From an uncultured Oscillospiraceae bacterium (GTDB lineage: Bacteria > Bacillota_A > Clostridia > Oscillospirales > Acutalibacteraceae): a DNA stretch of 64,000 bases. The stretch lies in NCBI GenBank assembly GCA_910587995.1, contig CAJUNS010000001.1:135102-199101 (forward strand), in the 5' to 3' direction. Below, in pieces: positions 48,224-56,903 of the stretch. The notes beneath the pieces are model-generated. The model had not been told where the DNA came from and ran no database searches. It saw nothing but the letters and a program-made list of their open reading frames with translations. Made by a program: the position numbers and the translations under genes. Positions within the stretch are counted from its first letter, which is position 1. Each line of letters starts with the position of its first letter.

Positions 48224-49633
48224 CTAGCCATTCACCACATTCTTGGCCCATATGCCCGATTTCAGCATCGCCATGCCAATGAAGCACTTGAGCAGGTCCG
48301 CGCACTGCACCAGCAGAAAAGCCCCTGCCACCCCAATGGCGGTGTGGTAACACAGCACATAGGCCAGCGGCAGGCAGACCGCCCAGTTAAACACGCAGTC
48401 AAAGAGAAAGGTGATAAAGGTCCGCCCGCCAGACCGGATGGTGAAGTAGGCGCAGTTGGTCGCCGTGCCCCAGGGCATCATAAAGCCGGATATCACCATC
48501 ATTTGGGCGGCCAGGTCCCGCACGGCGGGCTCGGTGTTGTAAATAAGCGGGATGAAGGGCGCGCAGAAAATAAGCCCCAGGCCTACCACCGCGTTCAGCC
48601 CCACCCCAAAAACCAGGAGCTTGCGCACCGTGCTTTTGGCCCGCTCCATGTCATTGGCCCCCAGCTGCTGGCCCACCATAATGCCCACCGCGTCGCCCAT
48701 GGACATCATCAAAAGGGCAAACAGGTTGAACACCGTGCCGTTTATGTTGGAGGCCGCCACTGCCGCCAAACCCCGGGAGGCATAGCAGACCTGCACCAGA
48801 GAGGTGCTCACGGACCAGAGGGCCTCGTTCAGCATCAGGGGCGTGCCTGTAACGGCAATGCGCCGCACCAGGGGCAGGGGCACCCGGGCGCTGCGGAACA
48901 GCCCCTTGAGAAAGGGAAACCGGGCCGTGTGCCGCATAGACTGTACCAAAAGATACAGCAGCTCCACATAGCGGGCAATCACCGTGGCCAGGGCCGCGCC
49001 CGCCACGCCCATTTTAGGAAAGCCCAGTACGCCGAAAATCAGCAGCCAGTTTAAAATCAGATTGACAAAAATGGAGATGACGCTGGCGGTCATGGGGATG
49101 ACCGTTTCGCTGGCGTTGCGCAGGGCGCTGGAAAAACACACCGACAGGGCAAAGGGCGGCAGACCCCACACAATCACCCGCAGGTAGGTCCCGGCCAGGT
49201 CCAGGGTTTGGGCAATCTCCTGGGGGGTGGAGGCCTGGCTGTTTAGAAACAGCTGGCAGAAGCTTTGCCCATAGCCCAGCAGCAGCAAAACCCCCAGGGC
49301 CGAAATACCTATGGCAAAGTAGACTCGGAACCGCACCGTGTCCCTCAGGCCCGCGTCGTCCTTTTTGCCATAGTACTGGGCCCCGAAAATGGAGGCCCCG
49401 GACATGCCCCCAAAAACGGTCAGGTTGAAGATGAACACCACCTGGTTTACAATGGCCACCGCCGACATGGGTATGGTGCCCAGGCGGCCCACCATTACAT
49501 TGTCTAAAAGACTGACAAACTGGGTGATGCCCTGCTGGACCACCATAGGAACCAGCAGGGCCACCACAGAAAGGTAAAAGGCCTTATCGCCAATATAGCG
49601 GGCCTTCAGCGCTTGTACTTTTGCAGAACGCAA
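48224..49633 (-). CDS. MATE-family efflux transporter bracketed by elements C and D
   Basis: 469 aa, twelve helices; MATE pattern ALLVPMVVQQGITQFVSLLD and NVMVGRLG early and a C-terminal half of the same type. Only weakly alike to the MATE protein at 24439. TTG start with AGGAGG seven bases upstream. Its TAG stop codon is part of the CTAG border of element D, and inverted 159-bp elements flank it, so it may have moved as a unit. Confidence 0.9.
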   Translation of the reverse strand: MRSAKVQALKARYIGDKAFYLSVVALLVPMVVQQGITQFVSLLDNVMVGRLGTIPMSAVAIVNQVVFIFNLTVFGGMSGASIFGAQYYGKKDDAGLRDTVRFRVYFAIGISALGVLLLLGYGQSFCQLFLNSQASTPQEIAQTLDLAGTYLRVIVWGLPPFALSVCFSSALRNASETVIPMTASVISIFVNLILNWLLIFGVLGFPKMGVAGAALATVIARYVELLYLLVQSMRHTARFPFLKGLFRSARVPLPLVRRIAVTGTPLMLNEALWSVSTSLVQVCYASRGLAAVAASNINGTVFNLFALLMMSMGDAVGIMVGQQLGANDMERAKSTVRKLLVFGVGLNAVVGLGLIFCAPFIPLIYNTEPAVRDLAAQMMVISGFMMPWGTATNCAYFTIRSGGRTFITFLFDCVFNWAVCLPLAYVLCYHTAIGVAGAFLLVQCADLLKCFIGMAMLKSGIWAKNVVNG

Positions 49634-49679
49634 ACCATTCCCTCCTCGGGCTTTTCCTCATTTATGGGCCGGGCGGTAG

Positions 49680-49838
49680 AGTCTGTTTTAAAACCAGAGA
49701 AATGCCAGTATTTTTGTTCAGGGCGGACGGTTTCAAGGCGAAAACCGCAAGAAATACTTTCGTATTTCGAGGATTTTTAACGCAGAAACCGTTTGTCACT
49801 GGACAAAAAGACGGTTTTTCGGAGTTTTAAGACGGACT
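49680..49838. mobile_element. Element C (MITE-like), copy 2, inverted
   Basis: 159 bp, the reverse complement of copy 1 with few differences; ends AGTCTGTTTTAAAACC and GTTTTAAGACGGACT, flanked by GTAG and CTAG. Confidence 0.88.
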
Positions 49839-50579
49839 CTAGAGCTCCTGGCTGGGGTCCTGTTCCTCCGGCCCGTCTCCCAGCCAGTACAGGGGCTTTT
49901 CCGAAACCGTGTAGCCCAGCTTTTGATACAGCCCCAGCAGCGGCTGGTCCCACCGGGGGATGTGCACAAAGGGGGCAAAGCATTGCCGCAGGCACCAGCC
50001 TGTGATGTGCCCCGCCAGGGCTCCGGCGGTCTTTTCCCAGTCCTGGTCCGGCCGCACCGCCAGCATGCCAATGCCCCCTTCGGGGTAAATGCCGATCAAG
50101 CCTGTCAGCTCCCCCGCCGTAAAGGAGCCGTGCATGGCTCCGCTTTGCAGGCGCTGGGCAATCTCCGCCTCGTCAAACTCATCGGGAAACGCCGCCAATA
50201 TTTCCCCGGCAAAGCTTTCATCCAGCTCCCGCACGCCATAGCGGCTGGGCACAAAAGGCGGTTCCGGGTCCAGGTAGGCCGCCGCCTGGCACTCCATTAC
50301 CTGATTATAGTGAAAAAGCTCCTGAAACAGCGCGGCCTCCGCGCTGCCGTGCACAGCCAGCTGCACCGGCTTTTTCAAGCCCATCACCAGGCGCTCCCCG
50401 GCCTCGCTGTTCTCCGCCGCCAGCATAAAGGCCCGGCTGTTCCGCTCGCGGATGAGCGTCCCCTCTTCGCTGACCGCGTACACGCTGCCATCGCCCCGGC
50501 GCAGGGCTTCCAGCATATCCATGCACAAAACCGGGTCTCTTCCCAAAAAGGAATAGGCCCGCTGCTCCATCTCTCTCAT
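49839..50579 (-). CDS. GNAT-family acetyltransferase
   Basis: 246 aa. A C-terminal acetyl-CoA-binding core (LTGLIGIYPEGGIGMLAVRP, then QPLLGLYQKLGYTVSEK) with a long N-terminal half, typical of large GNAT enzymes in clostridia. Substrate unknown. GGGGAGG precedes the ATG. Its stop TAG is again provided by the element C border. Confidence 0.8.
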   Translation of the reverse strand: MREMEQRAYSFLGRDPVLCMDMLEALRRGDGSVYAVSEEGTLIRERNSRAFMLAAENSEAGERLVMGLKKPVQLAVHGSAEAALFQELFHYNQVMECQAAAYLDPEPPFVPSRYGVRELDESFAGEILAAFPDEFDEAEIAQRLQSGAMHGSFTAGELTGLIGIYPEGGIGMLAVRPDQDWEKTAGALAGHITGWCLRQCFAPFVHIPRWDQPLLGLYQKLGYTVSEKPLYWLGDGPEEQDPSQEL

Positions 50580-50710
50580 GGGCTACCTCCCCTCAAAGTC
50601 CGGTCAAATGTCAGGCCCTCCAGCGGCGGCCGGGCTGGGGCCGCCGGGGCGGGCGCTGGCGGAAAACAGTGCTTGGGAACCACCATGGCGGACTGTCATT
50701 TTGCGCGGCC

Positions 50711-51427
50711 TCACAGCCGCCCCAGGGCCTGGGTGAGCAACCGGGCGGTTTTGGCCGCGCACTCCTGGGTAAAGGCGGGAAAGTCTACCGGGGAGCCGCC
50801 GTCCGCATTGTCGGAAATGGCCCGCAGCACCGCGAAGGGGGTGCGGTTCATGTAGCACACCTGGGCAATGCTGCCACCCTCCATCTCTACGGCTTTGGCC
50901 CCAAAGGTCTCGTGAAGCCACTGGTTTTTGGCCTTGTCCGCCACAAACTGGTCCCCTGTGGCCACTATGCCAGAGTAAGCCCCCCCATAAATGGCCTGGG
51001 CCTCTTCCAGCAGCAGGGCCGCCGCAGCCCCGTCAGCGGGCAGCTCAATCCGCTGCTCAGGCTCGCCCTCGTCCCGGTAGAGGAAAAGATTTCCCAGGGG
51101 ATATCCCATGGGGGTGGCGTCAAAGTCATGCTGCACACAGGCGCTGGCCACCACCAGGTCCCCAATGTTTAAGCCCACGCCTCCTGCCACGCCCACGTTA
51201 ATCACCAGGCGGGGGGCGTACTGCAAAATCATGGTCTGGGCGCAGACAGCGGCGTTAACCTTGCCCTCACCGCACTGGGCGATGACGCAGGGCGCGCCGG
51301 ACAGGGACCCCACGTGGAAGACCAGCCCGGCAAAGCGCTCCTGGCCGGTTTCCTCCATGGCGTCCAGCAGGGCCCGAACCTCCACTCCCATAGCGCCGAT
51401 GATACCAATTGGCCGTTTGTTCTCCAT
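50711..51427 (-). CDS. mtnN: 5'-methylthioadenosine/S-adenosylhomocysteine nucleosidase
   Basis: 238 aa. GIIGAMGVEV start, CGEGKVNAA, INVGVAGGV, the ATGDQFV phosphate-region analogue and the nucleoside-site AVEMEGGSIAQV. Cleaves MTA and SAH in SAM recycling and autoinducer-2 synthesis. AAGGATG precedes the ATG. Own promoter. Confidence 0.95.
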   Translation of the reverse strand: MENKRPIGIIGAMGVEVRALLDAMEETGQERFAGLVFHVGSLSGAPCVIAQCGEGKVNAAVCAQTMILQYAPRLVINVGVAGGVGLNIGDLVVASACVQHDFDATPMGYPLGNLFLYRDEGEPEQRIELPADGAAAALLLEEAQAIYGGAYSGIVATGDQFVADKAKNQWLHETFGAKAVEMEGGSIAQVCYMNRTPFAVLRAISDNADGGSPVDFPAFTQECAAKTARLLTQALGRL

Positions 51428-51449
51428 GTAAACCACATCCTTTTTATCT

Positions 51450-51478
51450 ATTATAGAGAATTTGCAGGGCTTCGTCAA
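51450..51478 (-). promoter_or_regulatory. mtnN promoter
   Basis: TTGACG (51478-51473), 17-base spacer, TATAAT (51455-51450) on the minus strand. Confidence 0.8.
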
Positions 51479-51531
51479 GTGTGAAATACAGGGGGGGGGG
51501 CGGCGGTCTCTCTCCTGGGTTTTCCCAAACA

Positions 51532-51568
51532 AAAAAGCCGCGGGCAATCTGCCTCCCCACGGCTTTTC
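51532..51568. terminator. Terminator of the lipoprotein gene
   Basis: AAAAAAGCCG and CGGCTTTT with an inner imperfect stem. Close to a run of ten G at 51491. Confidence 0.7.
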
Positions 51569-51588
51569 GCATGCAATCCATACAATTT

Positions 51589-52146
51589 TTACTGGGCGCT
51601 GAACTCCTGGCTGTAAATCTCGGTTCCATCGGCCGCGTTGTAGGCCACAACCACCTTCGGGTCCTCCACATTTACCACTTCTTTAATGGAGTTGGCAATG
51701 TTTTCAAACACAGAGGCCTGGTCCGCCATGTTCTTCTCCAAAGACTCGGCAACCGCGTCCGTGTCCGTGCCCTCTTCAAACTCAGCGAAGGTGAACGTAT
51801 ACACCAGCTTGTTCTCGTTGGCGCTTACGGCAATGCCCATGTCGCCCTCGGCCAGGGCGTCCACCATGGCGTTAATCTGCTCGCTGATCTGGGGATCGTC
51901 CAGAAACGCCTGGATGGAGGCGTACTTTCCGTCTACCAGTCCGCTGGCGTCCCCGGCCTCAGAGTTTGCTTCCAGTCCGCTGGACTCCTGGGCCTCAGAA
52001 CCAGCGCTGGAGGACTCCACGCCGGAAGCCTGGGAGGAAGAGCTGCCCTCGCTGCTGGAGCCATCCTTACCGCCGCAGGCCGCCAGGGCCAGCAGCATGG
52101 CAATGGCCAGAACCCCGGCCAGAAGACGGAAAAAATTCTTTTTCAT
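51589..52146 (-). CDS. Secreted lipoprotein, DUF4854-like
   Basis: 185 aa. Lipoprotein signal with LAAC lipobox (Cys 24), a Ser/Glu-rich linker of about 45 residues, then a small globular domain (YASIQAFLDDPQISEQINAM and on). Surface-anchored; function unknown. AAAGGTGATCTTAG precedes the ATG. Confidence 0.8.
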   Translation of the reverse strand: MKKNFFRLLAGVLAIAMLLALAACGGKDGSSSEGSSSSQASGVESSSAGSEAQESSGLEANSEAGDASGLVDGKYASIQAFLDDPQISEQINAMVDALAEGDMGIAVSANENKLVYTFTFAEFEEGTDTDAVAESLEKNMADQASVFENIANSIKEVVNVEDPKVVVAYNAADGTEIYSQEFSAQ

Positions 52147-52268
52147 CTAAGATCACCTTTCTTTGTCATTCGCGTATTCCAGGGCTCCTTTGTCAAAACG
52201 GGCCCGGGCCCTGGTTCCAAATGTAAAAATTTCCGTGCCCAGCGCCGCTGGGCCGGATGCCACACCCG

Positions 52269-52297
52269 ATTATACTCCCACATGGCGGTGATGTCAA
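52269..52297 (-). promoter_or_regulatory. Lipoprotein gene promoter
   Basis: TTGACA (52297-52292), 17-base spacer, TATAAT (52274-52269), perfect consensus on the minus strand. Confidence 0.85.
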
Positions 52298-52384
52298 TAA
52301 CAAAACAGTTACAAATTTAAAACTTCTTTTCTCCTCTCTGGAAAAGAGATAAATATTTCTTTTAAAAACCCCGGCCTTTCAGAC

Positions 52385-53470
52385 TCAGCCCAGGTCCCGC
52401 ACGCTGTCCCGCTCCACCAGCCGGGCGGGCAGCTCATAGCGCAGCCAGGGCTCTTCCTCCCGCTCTCTCAGGCGGATGAGATTTTGCAGCAGCATCACGC
52501 ACTCCCGGCCCATCAGGTGGGGCGAGTTGTGGATGCTGGTGATGTTGGGCTCAATGGCCGTGCACAGGGCCTGGTCGTCAAAACCGATGACGGACACATC
52601 CTCGGGCACCCGCAGGCCCAGCTGCTTTAGGGCTTTAATGGCCCGCCAAGCCTGCCGGTCGTTTTCGCACACCAGGGCGCTGGGCAGGCGCTGGGCTCCG
52701 GCCAGCCGGTCCGCCAGCCGCTGGTACTCAAACAGCTCGTCTCCTGTGCCCGCCTGAAAATAGTATTCCGGCCGGTCCGCCAGCCCCAAGTTCTTCAGCG
52801 CCCGGCGGAACCACTTGCGCCGGTCCACCTCCACGGGGGTCTCCCAGCCGCTGAACACATAGCCCACCTCTTGGTGGCCCTTTTCCACCAAATGCCCTAC
52901 GGCGCTGCGCATGCCCTGGCGGTTGCTTACGCACACGCTGGGGGGCTCCCAGCCGCTGGGCATGGGCGCGAAGGCGTCCATAAAGACGCAGGGCACCCCG
53001 GCGGCTTTTACGTCCCGCTCCACCCGGGCGTCCAGCTTGCAGGGGTGCACAATGGCCCCCACCACATTGCCCGCCCGCCGTAGCCGCTGGGCAATGTCCA
53101 GCCCTTCCCGCCGGTTCATGTGCAGCATCACAATGCAGCAGTCGTTTTCCCAGGCCTCATACTCAATGCCCTCCAGCACCTGGGTAAAAAACTGGTAGGG
53201 GTCGTTCATATCCTCTTGAAAATGGTTGTACATTAGGTAGGCAATGGATTTGCAGGCGCAGCGCTCCTCTTGGGGCTCGGGGGAGAGCTTGGCCCCAGGG
53301 GCCCCGCCCTCCCGGCAGGACTGGCTGAGCATTTCCTCGTGGCCCAGCTCCTGGATTTTTTCCAGCAGCGTTTTGCGCAGGGAGTCGCTGATGCCGGGCT
53401 TGTTGTTCAGCACCAGCGAGATGGTGGCGGGAGAAACGCCCAGTTTTTTCGCCAAGTCTTTTGCCTTCAT
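52385..53470 (-). CDS. LacI-family transcriptional regulator
   Basis: 361 aa. N-terminal helix-turn-helix (KAKDLAKKLGVSPATISLVL, hinge to about 60) and a periplasmic-binding-protein-like effector domain with the closing SVIGFDDQAL and NITSIHNSPHLMGRE motifs. An unusual acidic/charged insert of about 30 residues follows the hinge. No sugar genes are adjacent, so the effector is unknown. The start follows a GGGGTGG site. Confidence 0.92.
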   Translation of the reverse strand: MKAKDLAKKLGVSPATISLVLNNKPGISDSLRKTLLEKIQELGHEEMLSQSCREGGAPGAKLSPEPQEERCACKSIAYLMYNHFQEDMNDPYQFFTQVLEGIEYEAWENDCCIVMLHMNRREGLDIAQRLRRAGNVVGAIVHPCKLDARVERDVKAAGVPCVFMDAFAPMPSGWEPPSVCVSNRQGMRSAVGHLVEKGHQEVGYVFSGWETPVEVDRRKWFRRALKNLGLADRPEYYFQAGTGDELFEYQRLADRLAGAQRLPSALVCENDRQAWRAIKALKQLGLRVPEDVSVIGFDDQALCTAIEPNITSIHNSPHLMGRECVMLLQNLIRLREREEEPWLRYELPARLVERDSVRDLG

Positions 53471-53590
53471 GGAAAACCACCCCGAGAAATATTTATAAAC
53501 TCTTTATAAAGTAGTATAAACCAAGTTGGATCGAAAAGCAAGGTTTCTTTTTGGAAAAGGAAAAAATTTTTACCTGCCAAGAGCCGCACG

Positions 53591-53634
53591 CAAAAAGGGC
53601 CCCAAAGACCCGCGTCTTTGAGACTCCCTTTTGT
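53591..53634 (-). terminator. alaS terminator
   Basis: On the minus strand, AAAAGGG and CCCTTTTTG enclose AAAGAC / GTCTTT. Confidence 0.75.
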
Positions 53635-53670
53635 GCAGCATATACAAATCCAGACTTCTTCTCTGAGCCC

Positions 53671-56304
53671 TTATGCCTTAATCTGCTCCTTCACCAGCCC
53701 GGGCACCGCCGCCAGGGCCTCGTCCAGCTTGGTCTGGTCCTTAACCCCAGCCATAGCGAAGTCCGGCTTGCCGCCGCCGTTGCCGCCGGTGAGCTGGGCC
53801 ACCGCCTTTACCAGCAGGCCCGCCTTCAGGCCCTTCTCCTGAGCGGGCTTGTTGCAGGCCGCGCACAGGGCCGCCTTACCATCGCTCACGCCCGCAAACA
53901 CGGCCGCAATGGGCTCCTCCCGCTCTTTGGCCTTGTCGCACAGGGCCCGCAGGGCGTCGCTGCCCGTGCCGGAGAGCAGGGCGTAAACCACCTTCACGCC
54001 CTCCACATCCTTCGAGTCCCGGAAGACTCCATCCAGGTTGGCGGAAGCCACCTTGGCGTTCAGACTCTCAATCTGCCGGTCCTTTTCCTTCAGCTCGGCC
54101 ATCAGCTGCTTGGCCCGGGCGGGCAGCTCCAGGGGATTGGTTACCTTAAGGCAACGGGCGGCCTCCTGCAAAGCGCCTGCCTGCTTGGCCAGCTCCGCCA
54201 GCACTCTGCCGCCAGTTACGCCCTCAATACGCCGCACTCCCGCTGCCACGGAGGACTCGGAGATGATTTTGAAAAGGCCCAGCCGGGCGGTGTTGTCCAT
54301 GTGGGTGCCGCCGCAGAGCTCCATAGAGAAGCCGTCCGCCAGGGAGACCACCCGCACCATGTCCCCGTATTTTTCGCCGAACAGAGCCATGGCCCCCAGC
54401 CTTCTGGCCTCGCCGATGGGCATTTCGCGGACCTCAACCGGCACGGCCTTCAGTATTTCCAGGTTGACCAGGCCCTCTACCCGGGCCAGCTCCTCGGGGG
54501 TGAGGGCGGTGAAGTGGGTGAAGTCGAAGCGCACATGCTCCTCGTTTACCAGCTGGCCGGCCTGCTCCACATGGCTGCCCAGCACCTGGCGCAGAGCGGC
54601 CTGCAGCAGGTGGGCGGCAGTGTGGTTGCGCATGGTGTTGAACCGCTGGGCCTCCTCCACCTGGGCGGTAACCGTGTCTCCCTGGCTCAAGGAGCCCTCG
54701 CTGACCTGGACCCTGTGGAGGAAGACCCCCTCGTGCCGGGTGACGTCAATCACGTCTACGGTGAGGCCCTCGGCTTTCAGCTGGCCGCTGTCTCCGGTCT
54801 GGCCGCCGCTCTCGCCGTAGAAGGGGGTGCGGTCCAGGACCACGGACACCTCGGCCCCCTCTCCGGCGGTTTCGACCCGCTGGCCGTTCTGGATGATGGC
54901 CAGCACCTTGGCCTCGCCGGCAAGCTCGGTATAGCCAATGAACTCGGTGGCGGGCAGGCCGTTGACTGCCCCGCCCTCCCCCTTCCAGGCGTCGGCTCCG
55001 GCGTTTTTCCGGGCGGAGCGGGCCCGCTCCTTCTGCTGGCGCATCAGCTCCTGGAAGCGTTCCTCGTCCACCAGCATGCCCCGCTCGGCCAGGATCTCCT
55101 TGGTCAGGTCCAGGGGGAAGCCAAAGGTGTCGTTAAGGGTAAAGGCGCTTTCGCCGGAGAACATTTTGCTCTCCGCCTTGTCAATGAACTCGGTGAGCAT
55201 GGCCATGCCCTGGTCGATGGTGCGCTCGAAGCTCTCCTCTTCATAGGCCATCACCTTGCGGATGGTCTCCCGCTTCTCTTTGAGCTCGGGATAGGCCCCG
55301 CCGTTCTCCTCAATCACCGTGTCCACCACATCCTTGAGGAAGGGCCCGCGCACCCCCAGCAGCCGGCCGTGGCGGGCGGCCCGGCGCAGCAGGCGGCGGA
55401 GCACATAGCCCCGGCCCTCGTTGGAGGGGAGGACGCCGTCTCCAATCATAAACACTGTAGAGCGGATATGGTCTGTGATGATGCGCAGGGAGACGTCGGT
55501 TTTGGGGCTCTGGCCGTACTGGACGCCGGTAATCTCGCTGATTTTCTTCATGATATTCTGGATAGTGTCCACCAGGAACAGGTTGTCCACGTCCTGCATC
55601 ACGCAGGCCAGGCGCTCCATGCCCAGGCCCGTGTCGATATTCTCCCGCCCCAGGGGGGTGTAATTGCCCTTGCCGTCGCTGTTGAGCTGGGTGAACACCA
55701 GGTTCCAGACCTCAACGTAGCGGTCGCAGTCGCAGCCCAAGCCGCAGGTAGGCTTGCCGCAGCTATGCTCGGGGCCCCGGTCGAAGAAAATCTCGGAGCT
55801 GGGGCCGCAGGGGCCGCTGCCGTGCTCCCAGAAGTTGTCCTCACGGCCCAGACGCTTCATGTGGCTCTCGGGCACGCCCACCTCTTTTGTCCAGATGTTC
55901 CAGGCGTCGTCATCTGTCTCGAACACGGTGACATACAGCTTTTCCTCGGGGATTTCCAGCACCTGGGTGAAGAACTCCCAGGCCCAGGTAATGGCCTCCC
56001 GCTTGAAGTAGTCGTTGAAGCTGAAATTGCCCAGCATCTCGAAAAAGGTGCCGTGGCGGTCTGTGATGCCCACGCTGTCAATGTCTGGGGTGCGGATGCA
56101 CTTTTGGCAGGTTGTGACCCGGTGGCGGGGGGGCTCTGCCTCGCCGGTGAAGTACTTCTTCATGGGGGCCATGCCCGCGCCGATGAGCAGCAGGCTGGGG
56201 TCTCCCTGGGGAATCAGGGAGAAGCTGGGCAGCCGCAGGTGGCCCTTGCTCTCAAAAAAGCTCAGATATTTTTCTCTCAGTTCGTTCAGTCCGGTCCACT
56301 GCAT
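53671..56304 (-). CDS. alaS: Alanyl-tRNA synthetase
   Basis: 877 aa, complete. Class II catalytic core (about 1-240, GTFFEMLGNFSF and FWEHGSGPCGPSSEI), tRNA recognition (about 240-450), editing domain with HTAAH and CGGTH zinc sites, and a C-Ala domain ending GNGGGKPDFAMAG. Charges tRNA-Ala. Start ATG preceded by GAAGGAG. Controlled by a T-box leader, with a 73-aa gene between. Confidence 0.98.
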   Translation of the reverse strand: MQWTGLNELREKYLSFFESKGHLRLPSFSLIPQGDPSLLLIGAGMAPMKKYFTGEAEPPRHRVTTCQKCIRTPDIDSVGITDRHGTFFEMLGNFSFNDYFKREAITWAWEFFTQVLEIPEEKLYVTVFETDDDAWNIWTKEVGVPESHMKRLGREDNFWEHGSGPCGPSSEIFFDRGPEHSCGKPTCGLGCDCDRYVEVWNLVFTQLNSDGKGNYTPLGRENIDTGLGMERLACVMQDVDNLFLVDTIQNIMKKISEITGVQYGQSPKTDVSLRIITDHIRSTVFMIGDGVLPSNEGRGYVLRRLLRRAARHGRLLGVRGPFLKDVVDTVIEENGGAYPELKEKRETIRKVMAYEEESFERTIDQGMAMLTEFIDKAESKMFSGESAFTLNDTFGFPLDLTKEILAERGMLVDEERFQELMRQQKERARSARKNAGADAWKGEGGAVNGLPATEFIGYTELAGEAKVLAIIQNGQRVETAGEGAEVSVVLDRTPFYGESGGQTGDSGQLKAEGLTVDVIDVTRHEGVFLHRVQVSEGSLSQGDTVTAQVEEAQRFNTMRNHTAAHLLQAALRQVLGSHVEQAGQLVNEEHVRFDFTHFTALTPEELARVEGLVNLEILKAVPVEVREMPIGEARRLGAMALFGEKYGDMVRVVSLADGFSMELCGGTHMDNTARLGLFKIISESSVAAGVRRIEGVTGGRVLAELAKQAGALQEAARCLKVTNPLELPARAKQLMAELKEKDRQIESLNAKVASANLDGVFRDSKDVEGVKVVYALLSGTGSDALRALCDKAKEREEPIAAVFAGVSDGKAALCAACNKPAQEKGLKAGLLVKAVAQLTGGNGGGKPDFAMAGVKDQTKLDEALAAVPGLVKEQIKA

Positions 56305-56332
56305 TTGGTATCGTCTCCTTCATTTCATTTTA

Positions 56333-56554
56333 TTATATTTGGTAATCCACTTGATAGTTTTCCTCGATGAGAATGTATTCCAGCCCCCGCTCCCGGCACT
56401 GGCGCAGGTTCTCCTCATTGTCCTGTATCAACGCCTCTATGTCCGGCTCTTCCTCCCCTCTCTGTTCCACTACATTGGCATGGCCGCAGACAGCCTCCCA
56501 GTGAGCCTCCATATACTGCCGGGACATGGCTAGGCACACGAGGTTCCTTTTCAT
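56333..56554 (-). CDS. Small protein between the alaS T-box and alaS
   Basis: 73 aa: MKRNLVCLAMSRQYMEAHWE and an acidic segment, ending YILIEENYQVDYQI. AAAGGGG eight bases before the ATG supports translation; it would be under the same T-box control as alaS. No family recognised. A longer form from an ATG 18 bases earlier lacks a site. Confidence 0.5.
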   Translation of the reverse strand: MKRNLVCLAMSRQYMEAHWEAVCGHANVVEQRGEEEPDIEALIQDNEENLRQCRERGLEYILIEENYQVDYQI

Positions 56555-56594
56555 GTTCCATGCCCCTTTCATACGCAGGCGGAACAGCGCGCAA

Positions 56595-56868
56595 AACAAA
56601 GAAAAGCCTGCCCAGTCCCCATTGGGACGGGCAAGCCCGCGGTACCACCCAAATTGCCCAACCGCCTGTACGCAGCGGGGGTTGAGCCCACTCGAATCCG
56701 TTAACGCCGGAATACGCCGCCGCTCTTCGCGGCAGGGCGCGGCCAGAAGAGCAAAACCCCCGGCCCACGGAAGCGGCCCGCTTTCCTGCCCTATACGGCT
56801 TGCACCCACCGCCGCTTCTCTGGAAAATAGGGCGGGGGAAAGCGTCTTCTTCCCGCCTTTCGTTTTTT
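56595..56868 (-). promoter_or_regulatory. T-box leader of alaS
   Basis: T-box core GGGTGGTACCGCGGGC (about 56650-56635 on the minus strand), stem I blocks CAGAGAAGCGGCGG and GGGTGCAAGCCG, and a terminator with arms GCTTGCCCGTCCC and GGGACTGGGCAGGC ending TTTTCTTTG. The specifier region reads GGAAAGCGGGC, in which GCG (Ala) follows GAAA, as GGC follows GAAA in the classic glyQS leader. Confidence 0.9.
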
Positions 56869-56871
56869 CCT

Positions 56872-56900
56872 AGTATATCGCCTTTTTCCCGGTTTGTCAA
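56872..56900 (-). promoter_or_regulatory. alaS T-box promoter
   Basis: TTGACA (56900-56895), 17-base spacer, TATACT (56877-56872) on the minus strand. It overlaps the end region of the penicillin-binding protein gene upstream. Confidence 0.85.
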
Positions 56901-56903
56901 CGC

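Noticed and set aside
51491..51500. Run of ten G as a phase-variable tract
   Set aside because: It lies in an intergenic region downstream of one gene and upstream of no start codon it could switch; it may also be a sequencing artefact.
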